This document shows, in pieces, positions 1 to 5,029 of a stretch of DNA of 5,029 nucleotides. Positions within the stretch are counted from its first letter, which is position 1, and every line of letters starts with the position of its first letter. Both the position numbers and the translations under genes were made by a program. The DNA comes from JAOUEE01 sp051011595 (lineage in GTDB: Bacteria; Actinomycetota; Acidimicrobiia; Acidimicrobiales; SHLQ01): contig JBPCTQ010000116.1 of assembly GCA_051011595.1 (NCBI GenBank), forward strand, positions 1 to 5,029, in the 5' to 3' direction. The notes under the pieces are model-generated. The model saw nothing but the letters and a program-made list of their open reading frames with translations. It made no database searches and had not been told where the DNA came from.

Positions 1-386
1 ACGTGGGATCCGAACAACGCCACCTGGTCGATGGTCTGGGCCGACCCGCGATCGCGCAACTCGGGCGGCCGGTCGGCGGTACAGACGATGAGCGGGACCC
101 GGCTGTGGTGGGCTTCCACGACCGCCGGCAGGTAGTTGGCGGCCGCCGTCCCCGAGGTACACACGAGGGCCACCGGTCGCTGGGTGCTACGGGCCAGACC
201 GAGGGCGAAGAAGCCGGCCACCCGTTCGTCGAGCATGACGTGGGTGGTGACACCCGCGGTGGCGTGGGCGGCAATGGTGAGCGGCGTCGAACGGCTACCG
301 GGCGACACCACCACGTGTTGGAGACCTTGGCCGGCCAGCTCGGTGAAGAAGGCGGCGGTGACCTCGTAGGCCTGATCGGGGTTCAC
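1..386 (-). CDS. menD: MenD, SEPHCHC synthase, N-terminal part (partial at left edge)
   Basis: 2-succinyl-5-enolpyruvyl-6-hydroxy-3-cyclohexene-1-carboxylate synthase is a thiamine-diphosphate enzyme. It joins isochorismate and 2-oxoglutarate (with decarboxylation) in cytoplasmic menaquinone synthesis. Reading the complement gives 128 open codons running off the window. Visible MenD hallmarks are SPGSRSTPL at residues 28-36 (substrate-binding Ser/Arg region), LDERVAGFFALGLAR at 52-66 with Glu54 at the position of the ThDP-activating glutamate, CTSGTAAANYLPAVVEA at 76-92, and TADRPPELRDRG at 103-114 followed by QTIDQ. Family members are about 550-600 residues, so roughly a quarter is present; ThDP-pyrophosphate and C-terminal domains lie outside. 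I chose the GTG at 386-384 because it gives a normal MenD N-terminus and its GTGA overlaps the TGA of menF, implying coupled translation; only a weak GGCGG lies upstream. No frameshift is seen. Identification is very secure; only the exact start is inferred. Confidence 0.96.
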   Translation of the reverse strand, partial: MNPDQAYEVTAAFFTELAGQGLQHVVVSPGSRSTPLTIAAHATAGVTTHVMLDERVAGFFALGLARSTQRPVALVCTSGTAAANYLPAVVEAHHSRVPLIVCTADRPPELRDRGSAQTIDQVALFGSH

Positions 387-1642
387 GGGTACAACCGCCG
401 ACCCAGCGCGGTGAGCTTCACGGTGGTCTCGTCCAACTCGGAGCGGGGATCGGAATCGGCCACCACCCCGGCGCCGGCGAAGAGGTGGGCGCCACGTTCG
501 TCGGCCACGGCCGAGCGGAGCCCCACCCGCAGCTCACCTTTGCCGGCCAGGTCGACCCACCCGACCGGCGAGGCATACCACCCTCGGTCGAACCCCTCGT
601 GTTGGCTCAGCCAGGCCGTGGCGGCGTCGGTGGGGGTGCCCCCGACGGCCGAGGTGGGGTGCAGGGCACCGGCGATGCGGAAGATCTCGCTCTCGCCACC
701 CGCGGGAGCGGTGATGGCCGTGCGCAGGTGCTGGATGTTGGCCAGCTTGGCCACCTCAGGAGCGGCGGGGATGTCGGGTTGGTAACCCAGCTCCGCCAGC
801 TTGGTTCGCACATCCTCCACCACGAAGTCGTGTTCGGCCCGGTTCTTGGTGCTCGACAGGAGATCTTCGGCCAGCCGCCGGTCGGTCGGTTCGTCGGCAC
901 TCCTCGGTGCCGAACCGGCCAGGGCCAGGGTGCGCAGTTCGTCGTACCGAAGCGAGACCAGACGTTCGGGCGACGCCGCGAAGAACGTCTCCTCGCCGGC
1001 CGAGACCGCGAAGGTCATGCAGTGGCGGTAGGCGTCGCGCAGCCGGGCGAGGGTGGGCCCGAGATGGACATCGGGGTCCCAGCCGTCGACGGTGCACGCT
1101 CGGGCCGGCACCACCTTTTCGAACTGGCCGTCGGCGATGGCGGCCAAAGCCCGGCGGACCAGGTCGAGGTACGCCGGATCGTCGGAGAACGATGGGGCCT
1201 GCCCCGATGGCTCCGGGCGCTCGTTCGACGCCGGTCGCAGCGTGGTCGGTCCCCCGATCGACAGTGAGTACACCTGGGCGCCGGCGCGCACCACCATCAG
1301 CTCGGGCAACACGAATCGAGCACCCCGGAAGTGTCGCCATGCCGGTCCTCGGCCCGAGAAGGCCGTCCCGAAGCTGACCCCTCCGAACAGCAGCGGCGAA
1401 ACCAGCTCGAACTCGACCCGGGCGGCCAGGCGGGACCGGGCCCGGGCCAACTCGGCCCAGATACCGGGTGTGGGCTCGAGCTCGATGATGGCTGCTGCGC
1501 CGATTGCGGCCATCGACACCTCGTCGCGCCCGAAGTAGGCCCGATGCTCGGCCGTGCTGGCCGTGTACACGGCCAGCGGATCGACATCGGCGGGATGTTC
1601 GTTGGCCACATAGGCCAGCGTCCCCTCGTCGACCGAGCTCAT
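383..1642 (-). CDS. menF: Isochorismate synthase (MenF/EntC/DhbC family)
   Basis: Converts chorismate to isochorismate, the entry step of menaquinone synthesis, in the cytoplasm. The 419-residue product matches the usual length for the family. The chorismate-binding domain fills roughly residues 155-415. Visible signatures are FEKVVPARA (174-182, Lys176 at the position of the water-activating lysine), AASPERLV (222-229), LALAGSAPR (239-247), an Asp-rich segment ending in an EH pair (270-271), LHPTSAVGG (327-335, where most relatives have LHPTPAVGG), EGFDRGWYASPVGW (349-362), GELRVGLR (369-376) and AGAGVV with a downstream SDP-E-ET-K pattern (389-409). The alternatives, anthranilate, aminodeoxychorismate or salicylate synthase, are disfavoured by menD immediately downstream and by the isochorismate-synthase-like C-terminus. 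The ATG at 1642 overlaps the TGA of the upstream MerR gene (ATGA). No Shine-Dalgarno precedes it, so translation probably depends on coupling. A siderophore role cannot be excluded from sequence but is unlikely here. Confidence 0.95.
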   Translation of the reverse strand: MSSVDEGTLAYVANEHPADVDPLAVYTASTAEHRAYFGRDEVSMAAIGAAAIIELEPTPGIWAELARARSRLAARVEFELVSPLLFGGVSFGTAFSGRGPAWRHFRGARFVLPELMVVRAGAQVYSLSIGGPTTLRPASNERPEPSGQAPSFSDDPAYLDLVRRALAAIADGQFEKVVPARACTVDGWDPDVHLGPTLARLRDAYRHCMTFAVSAGEETFFAASPERLVSLRYDELRTLALAGSAPRSADEPTDRRLAEDLLSSTKNRAEHDFVVEDVRTKLAELGYQPDIPAAPEVAKLANIQHLRTAITAPAGGESEIFRIAGALHPTSAVGGTPTDAATAWLSQHEGFDRGWYASPVGWVDLAGKGELRVGLRSAVADERGAHLFAGAGVVADSDPRSELDETTVKLTALGRRLYP

Positions 1643-2337
1643 CGGACGGCCGCGTCGTGGTCGTCGGGGTCGAGGCGACGAAGGGACCGTTCCACCAACG
1701 TGGCCGCGAAGTGGGTGCCGACCATGGCTGCAACCACCGGTACGAGCCGGTCGACGTCGGTGGCCAACGCAGCACGATCACCCGAACCCCGAGCGAGGCG
1801 GACCAGCTCGATGACGTCGTCGACCAGGGCCTCGACATGGCGAGCGTGGCGCAGCGCCAAGGCGCCGAGCTGCTCGGTGGGCACGCCGGCGTCGACCACC
1901 TGGGCAATGGCCCGCAGCACCTGTTCGGCGGCGTCCGGGAAACAGCGATGCCCGGCCACCAGCTCGCCTCCGATCAGCCCCAGGTCGGCAATACGCTCGA
2001 TCTCGCGCTGATCGAGGCCGGTGCGCTGGGCCAGTTCGGCGCTGTCGAGTGCGGTGTCGACCACTCCCTGCTCGTGCAGGCTGCGGAGCAGCGGGTCACC
2101 GTCGCCGGTGCGATCGAGCTCGGCGATCTGGGCCAGCGTGAAGCCACGGTCGGCGAGCTCGCGGATGTGGGCCAGACGGGTGACATGGGCCGCGCCGTAC
2201 AGGGCGGTGCGACCCTGGCGCCGGGGCGGCTCGAGCAGTCCCTGCGATTGGTAGTACCGGATGGTGTCGACACCGACCCCGGTGCGCGTCGCCAGCGCTT
2301 CGACCCGCATCTCGGTGGCGGTGGATGTGTCGACCAT
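1639..2337 (-). CDS. MerR-family transcriptional regulator with a second MerR-like module
   Basis: Predicted cytoplasmic DNA-binding protein of 232 residues. Residues 10-75 form a typical MerR N-terminus: a helix-turn-helix (VEALATRTGVGVDTIRYYQ), a GLLEP turn, the wing with an R-T-LY pattern, and a second helix pair ending in GFTLAQIAEL. Residues 98-160 repeat the same pattern in weaker form (ELAQRTGLDQREIERI, then a GL turn, RCF, and AGVPTEQLGAL). The remaining C-terminus is helical without a recognisable ligand domain. There is a single cysteine (Cys132), so a SoxR-type Fe-S cluster or a classical multi-cysteine metal site is not supported. The gene heads the unit with menF and menD and shares an ATGA overlap with menF, so control of quinone synthesis is the natural inference. 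Start: the ATG at 2337 lies 6 nt after a TACAAT box and has no Shine-Dalgarno, as in a leaderless transcript. The alternative Met10 (ATG at 2310) would still keep the whole HTH. Effector unknown. Confidence 0.88.
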   Translation of the reverse strand: MVDTSTATEMRVEALATRTGVGVDTIRYYQSQGLLEPPRRQGRTALYGAAHVTRLAHIRELADRGFTLAQIAELDRTGDGDPLLRSLHEQGVVDTALDSAELAQRTGLDQREIERIADLGLIGGELVAGHRCFPDAAEQVLRAIAQVVDAGVPTEQLGALALRHARHVEALVDDVIELVRLARGSGDRAALATDVDRLVPVVAAMVGTHFAATLVERSLRRLDPDDHDAAVR

Positions 2338-2343
2338 CCGACC

Positions 2344-2349
2344 ATTGTA
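2344..2349 (-). promoter_or_regulatory. -10 box of the merR-menF-menD promoter, leaderless type
   Basis: On the minus strand TACAAT is followed by six bases and then the ATG of the MerR gene. A transcript starting at the usual 6-8 nt from the -10 would begin at or next to the start codon, giving a leaderless mRNA, which is common in actinobacteria. No convincing -35 TTGACA is found at 16-19 nt; that region is occupied by the double palindrome at 2351-2377. This fits a promoter that relies on, or is blocked by, a bound regulator. Confidence 0.62.
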
Positions 2350-2350
2350 C

Positions 2351-2377
2351 GAGTAATCACTCCAAGAGTGCTTACTC
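2351..2377. promoter_or_regulatory. Double-dyad inverted repeat, probable operator
   Basis: Two 12-bp arms, GAGTAATCACTC (2351-2362) and GAGTGCTTACTC (2366-2377), are separated by CAA. The arms are inverted copies of each other with one mismatch, and each is itself a GAGT-N4-ACTC dyad, so GAGT/ACTC occurs four times in 27 bp. The element begins one base upstream of the TACAAT -10 and covers the spacer and -35 region of the merR-menF-menD promoter. Its centre is about 27 bp upstream of the inferred transcription start. AT content is well above that of the surroundings. The obvious candidate ligand is the adjacent MerR protein (autoregulation). A TetR-type regulator encoded elsewhere would also suit this symmetry. 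It may also influence the divergent MaoC gene, whose ATG lies 61 bp away. Confidence 0.72.
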
Positions 2378-2426
2378 TGATGATCGGGACTGGCGTCATC
2401 GGCGCGGCGGCCGCCACCCCACGTCC

Positions 2427-2432
2427 TACGAT
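2427..2432 (+). promoter_or_regulatory. -10-like box of the MaoC gene, leaderless type
   Basis: TACGAT is followed by GCCGCC and then the ATG of the MaoC gene at 2439. The 6-nt gap equals that at the divergent MerR promoter, and there is no Shine-Dalgarno between box and start, so a leaderless transcript is plausible. The upstream sequence is very GC-rich and I see no clear -35 hexamer at normal spacing. Confidence 0.5.
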
Positions 2433-2438
2433 GCCGCC

Positions 2439-2900
2439 ATGCACACCGGCAAGTGGTTCGAAGAGCTCACCGTGGGTCTGGTGATCCCGCACGCCCTCAG
2501 CCGCACCGTCACCGAGACCGACAACTTGTTGTTCACCACCCTCACCCACAACCCCCAACCGCTACATCTCGACGCCGAGTTCGCGGCAGCCACCGAGTTC
2601 GGACAGATCCTGGTGAACTCGATGTTCACCCACGCCCTGCTGGTGGGCCTGTCGGTGGCCGAGTCCACCCACGGCACCACGGTGGCCAACCTGGGCTTCG
2701 AGGAAACCACGTTCCCCCACCCGGTGTTCATCGGCGACACCATGCGGGCCGAGACCGAGGTGGTGGCGTCGCGACCGTCGACGTCGCGCCCCGACACCGG
2801 CATCGTCACCTTCGAGCATCGCCTGACCAATCAGCGCCAACAGGTGGTGTGTGTCTCGCGGCGCAACGCCCTCATGCGCCGACGGCCCTCCGACGGCTGA
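2439..2900 (+). CDS. MaoC-family hot-dog dehydratase (enoyl-CoA hydratase-like)
   Basis: A 153-residue single hot-dog protein, the usual size for small MaoC-like hydratases that act on acyl-CoA thioesters. Visible features are GKWFEEL near the start, RTVTETDNLLFT (22-33), the active-site loop THNPQPLHLD (36-45), TEFGQILVNS (52-61), a central helix through GLSV, ANLGFEETTFPHPVFIGDT (83-101), and SRPDTGIVTFEHRLTNQ (116-132). In classical R-specific hydratases the loop reads D-x-N-P-L/I-H. Here it is N38-P-Q-P-L-H43, so His43 is kept but Asp is replaced by Asn. From memory this N-P-Q-P-L-H form is typical of a distinct MaoC subgroup, so it need not mean loss of activity. The substrate is unknown; mesaconyl/methylmalyl-CoA-type or branched-chain acyl-CoA metabolism are possibilities only. 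The ATG at 2439 was chosen over upstream in-frame codons because of the 6-nt spacing to TACGAT and the normal family N-terminus. It is divergent from the MerR gene. Confidence 0.9.
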   Translation: MHTGKWFEELTVGLVIPHALSRTVTETDNLLFTTLTHNPQPLHLDAEFAAATEFGQILVNSMFTHALLVGLSVAESTHGTTVANLGFEETTFPHPVFIGDTMRAETEVVASRPSTSRPDTGIVTFEHRLTNQRQQVVCVSRRNALMRRRPSDG

Positions 2901-2923
2901 CCGCTGCGCAACCCCGCGAGGCG

Positions 2924-2929
2924 TACACT
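2924..2929 (+). promoter_or_regulatory. -10-like box for the membrane-protein gene
   Basis: TACACT is followed by seven bases and then ATG at 2937, the third -10-to-start arrangement of this type in the window. It suggests the gene has its own leaderless transcript despite lying only 36 nt after the MaoC stop. A competing reading is GAGG at 2918-2921, which sits 9 nt before an in-frame GTG at 2931 and could serve as a ribosome binding site on a read-through mRNA. No clear -35 is visible. Confidence 0.42.
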
Positions 2930-2936
2930 GGTGCCG

Positions 2937-3761
2937 ATGGGCAGATTCCAGCGATCGATCGAACTGGCCAAGGCATCGTGGGCCACGCTCAAGGCCGACC
3001 GCGAGCTGCTCTGGCTCCCGGTCCTCAGCTTCGGAGCCGCGGCGATCATGATCGTCATCACCGCCGGCCTGGTCTTCTTGATCGACTACGACAGCGCCGC
3101 CGGGGCCGATGAGTTCAGCCTCGGGCCCGCGTCGTATGTCGTGTTGATCGTCGCCGGTCTCGCCTTGTCGGTCAGCGCCACGTACTTCCAGGCCGCCATG
3201 GTGGGTGGTGCCCGCCAGCGTCTCACCGGCGGTGATCCCACCGTCAGCTCCGCCCTGGCCACCGCCTCGGGCCGAATCGCCGTGGTGGCCGCGTGGGGGG
3301 CGTTCAGCTGGACCGTCGGGGCCCTCCTGCGCGCCCTGGAGGAACGTCTCGGTTTCCTCGGCGCCATCGTCGCTCGCCTGGCCGGTATGGCCTTCCGGGT
3401 CGTCACGTTCCTGGCCGTGCCGGTCCTGGTGGTCGAGGGGCTCGGCCCCATCGACACCCTCAAACGCTGCGGCACCCTGTTCCGCCAGACCTGGGGCGAG
3501 AACCTGGCCGGTCAGTTGGGCCTCGGGCTCTTGTCGTTCGTCGCACTGATCCCCGGGCTGGTGGTCGGCGGTCTGCTCGGTGCAGCCGTTCACCCCATCG
3601 CCGGCCTGGTCGTGGCCGTGCCCTGGGTGGCCCTGGTCCTGGTGGCCACCACCAGCCTCACCGCCATCTACCAGACCGCGCTGTACCAGTACGTCACCAC
3701 CGGCGCGGTCCCCTCGGGCTTCGAGCAGGCCGATCTGCCCAACGCCTTCCGGACCCGCTGA
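2937..3761 (+). CDS. Six-TM integral membrane protein, DUF6159-like
   Basis: A 274-residue hydrophobic protein of unknown function that resembles the actinobacterial DUF6159 group (recognised from memory, not searched). It begins with a basic/amphipathic segment MGRFQRSIELAKASWATLKADREL, followed by about six predicted membrane segments near residues 24-49, 64-90, 113-132, 139-167, 192-216 and 220-243. Conserved-looking soluble landmarks are RQRLTGGDPTV (93-103), EERLGF (135-140), VVEGLGPIDTLKRC (165-178) and TWGENLAGQ (185-193), and a polar tail of about 30 residues follows. There is no cleavable signal peptide, catalytic motif or transporter signature. The ATG at 2937 is preferred over the in-frame GTG at 2931 (two residues longer, MP-MGRF) because relatives start MGRF-like and TACACT lies 7 nt upstream. 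It follows the MaoC gene on the same strand, but nothing links the two functionally. It converges on the GGDEF-EAL gene with 24 nt between the stops. Confidence 0.82.
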   Translation: MGRFQRSIELAKASWATLKADRELLWLPVLSFGAAAIMIVITAGLVFLIDYDSAAGADEFSLGPASYVVLIVAGLALSVSATYFQAAMVGGARQRLTGGDPTVSSALATASGRIAVVAAWGAFSWTVGALLRALEERLGFLGAIVARLAGMAFRVVTFLAVPVLVVEGLGPIDTLKRCGTLFRQTWGENLAGQLGLGLLSFVALIPGLVVGGLLGAAVHPIAGLVVAVPWVALVLVATTSLTAIYQTALYQYVTTGAVPSGFEQADLPNAFRTR

Positions 3762-3785
3762 TCCCGAACGATCGGCGACCGGCCC

Positions 3786-5029
3786 CTACGTGAGGTCGTC
3801 CTGGGGTGTGGCGGTCATGGCCACCACCATCTGACGGGGTTGCGGGCGACCGAAATGGAAGCCCTGCATCTGCACCACACCCAGGTCGCGCAACACGTTG
3901 AGCTGGGCGTCGGTCTCCACTCCCTCGGCCACCACCTCCATACCCAGGCTGGTGGTCATGGCCATGATCGCGGCCACGATGGCCCGATCGGCCTCGCTCG
4001 ATGCGATCTCGGACACGAAACTCTGGTCGATCTTGAGCTCGGCGATCATGTCCAGCCGTTTGACATAGCTCAACGACGAGCGGCCGGTGCCGAAGTCGTC
4101 GATCGACAGCCGCACCCCGCGACCGTGGATGATGCGGAGCAGTTCGATGGAGCGCACCAGGCGGTCGATCATCAGGTCCTCGCTGATCTCGAGGGTGAGC
4201 CGGGACGGATCGATCCCGGACCCATCGACAGCAGCCATGACTCTCTCCAGACACCGCGGGTCGGCCAGTTCACGCTCGGAGAGGTTGACGGCCATGTCGA
4301 TGCCGGCATCGGCCACCTCGGCGGCCACCTCGCAGGCTTGACCCAACACCACGTCGCCGATGGGCACGATCAGACCCGTCTCCAGCGCCACCGGCAAGAA
4401 CCGGTGGGGCAACACCACCCCGTCGTCGTCGCTGCGCCAGCGGACCAGGGCCTCGAGGGCCACCACACGTGATTCGATCACGTCGACGATGGGCTGGAAC
4501 CAGGTCTCCATCTCGTCGAGCTGCACCGCCTGGCCGAGCGACTGCTCGACCAGTAGGCGATCGACCGCCTCCACCCGGAGACGATCGTCGAACACCGAGT
4601 AGCTGCTACCACCGGTTCGTTTCGACTCGTACATGGCGGCATCGGCATCGCGGATGAGATCAGAGGCCGAGACGTCCTCGTTCTGACGGGCGAACGAGAC
4701 GCCGATGGAAGCGTCCATCCGCAGCTCGACCTCACCGGCCGCCAAGGGCCGGTCGAGCGACCGCAGCACATCTTGGGCGAAGGCCACCGCCGCGCCGAGA
4801 TCGCGCAACCCGCCGGCCACCAGCACGAACTCGTCGCCACCGAAACGGCCCACCACGGCGCCCGGTTCTGCCACCTGCCCGAATCGGGTGGCCAGACTGT
4901 TGAGTACCTCGTCGCCCACACCGTGCCCCAGGCTGTCGTTCACCACCTTGAGCCGATCGACATCGATGAACAGGACCGCCACCAGGCCACCCACCGCCTC
5001 TCGTTGCACGAGCAGCTCGGACAGGGCCT
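3786..5029 (-). CDS. GGDEF-EAL cyclic-di-GMP enzyme, C-terminal part (partial at right edge)
   Basis: A dual-domain enzyme of cyclic-di-GMP turnover: GGDEF domains make it from two GTP, EAL domains hydrolyse it to pGpG. The reading frame stays open to 5029 and the sequence is already inside the GGDEF fold (ALSELL, then FIDVDRLKVVNDSLGH), so the start and any sensor domain lie beyond the window. Numbering from the GTG at 5009, GGDEF is 57-61 and intact. The inhibitory RxxD site that normally precedes it is EPGA (48-51), so product inhibition there is unlikely. The EAL domain (about 163-400) keeps all the metal/substrate residues I can place: Glu186 in EAL, Asn242 in VNLS, Glu274 in LEISED, Asp304-Asp305 in DDFGTG, Lys326 in LKID, Glu362 in AEGVET and Gln382 in MQGFHFGRP. 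Both activities therefore look possible, the phosphodiesterase most confidently. The tail ends in PQDDLT before TAG. Confidence 0.95.
   Translation of the reverse strand, partial: ALSELLVQREAVGGLVAVLFIDVDRLKVVNDSLGHGVGDEVLNSLATRFGQVAEPGAVVGRFGGDEFVLVAGGLRDLGAAVAFAQDVLRSLDRPLAAGEVELRMDASIGVSFARQNEDVSASDLIRDADAAMYESKRTGGSSYSVFDDRLRVEAVDRLLVEQSLGQAVQLDEMETWFQPIVDVIESRVVALEALVRWRSDDDGVVLPHRFLPVALETGLIVPIGDVVLGQACEVAAEVADAGIDMAVNLSERELADPRCLERVMAAVDGSGIDPSRLTLEISEDLMIDRLVRSIELLRIIHGRGVRLSIDDFGTGRSSLSYVKRLDMIAELKIDQSFVSEIASSEADRAIVAAIMAMTTSLGMEVVAEGVETDAQLNVLRDLGVVQMQGFHFGRPQPRQMVVAMTATPQDDLT

Larger units (their letters stand above)
2338..2438. other. Divergent intergenic control region (merR operon / MaoC gene)
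   Basis: These 101 nt separate the two start codons. The half near the MerR gene holds the TACAAT box and the GAGT/ACTC double dyad and is locally AT-rich. The half near the MaoC gene is strongly GC-rich, contains a perfect GGCGGCCGCC palindrome (2406-2415) and ends with TACGAT. No ribosome binding site is evident for either gene. The compactness makes shared or reciprocal control possible, but only the merR side has a regulator-like site overlapping the promoter. Confidence 0.6.

Noticed and set aside
485..1267. Long open frame on the plus strand opposite menF
   Set aside because: Antisense to a gene with clear isochorismate synthase motifs; its Arg/Gly/Pro-rich composition is typical of frames opened by high GC. 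The similar long frames at 3-785, 907-1377 and 1331-2011 are rejected for the same reason.
1639..2337. SoxR-like or metal-sensing MerR identity
   Set aside because: Only one cysteine is present, without the C-terminal cysteine cluster of SoxR or the cysteine pattern of metal-responsive MerR proteins.
2406..2415. Perfect palindrome GGCGGCCGCC in the control region
   Set aside because: Short and entirely G/C in a GC-rich stretch, so easily a chance occurrence; not positioned on a -10 box and without a T-tract.
1504..2484. Long plus-strand open frame across the MerR gene and the control region
   Set aside because: It is the antisense shadow of the MerR gene, shows no recognisable domain and would run through the divergent promoter.
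2562..3593. 343-codon minus-strand frame opposite the MaoC and membrane-protein genes
   Set aside because: Composition is dominated by Gly, Gln, Asp, Glu and His, as expected for a reverse frame of GC-rich coding DNA; it spans two genuine genes and their promoter.
3762..3785. Possible bidirectional terminator between the convergent genes
   Set aside because: Only a stem of about 4 bp (TCGG/CCGG) can be drawn in the 24-nt gap, with no T-run on either strand.
4998..5009. GTG at 5009 as the true start of the GGDEF-EAL protein
   Set aside because: The frame stays open upstream and the residues before it (ALSELL) continue the normal GGDEF N-terminal helix, so the gene is cut by the window edge.

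Overview
This is a GC-rich, densely packed chromosomal segment, most consistent with an actinobacterium. An Acidimicrobiia-like lineage is my guess from the gene types, the GC content and the leaderless-type promoters; no taxonomic marker is present to prove it. No RNA gene, CRISPR array, insertion sequence, phage gene or attachment site is visible. Nearly all of the window is coding.

Layout. (1) Positions 1-2337, minus strand: a three-gene unit transcribed right to left. It comprises a MerR-family regulator (1639-2337), an isochorismate synthase (menF, 383-1642) and the N-terminal 128 codons of menD (1-386, continuing off the left edge). Each junction is a 4-nt stop/start overlap (ATGA, then GTGA), so the regulator is translationally coupled to the first two committed steps of menaquinone synthesis: chorismate to isochorismate, then to SEPHCHC. 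(2) Positions 2338-2438: a 101-nt divergent control region. It carries a striking 27-nt inverted repeat made of two GAGT-N4-ACTC dyads, abutting a TACAAT -10 box that sits 6 nt from the regulator's ATG. A separate TACGAT -10 sits 6 nt from the ATG of the plus-strand gene. (3) Positions 2439-3761, plus strand: a small MaoC-type hot-dog dehydratase, then a six-TM membrane protein resembling the DUF6159 group, which has its own -10-like box. (4) Positions 3786-5029, minus strand, convergent and entering from the right edge: the C-terminal portion of a GGDEF-EAL cyclic-di-GMP enzyme with both motifs intact.

How it fits together. The best-supported functional story is a MerR-type regulator heading a menaquinone operon. 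Its promoter is overlaid by a double palindrome, which suggests autoregulated and perhaps redox- or metabolite-responsive control of quinone synthesis. The regulator appears to contain a second, degenerate copy of its own MerR DNA-binding module. The MaoC, membrane-protein and GGDEF-EAL genes look like ordinary neighbours with no demonstrated link to menaquinone. I see no clear evidence of an entirely new multi-gene system. The operator with its duplicated-module regulator is the part most worth testing.
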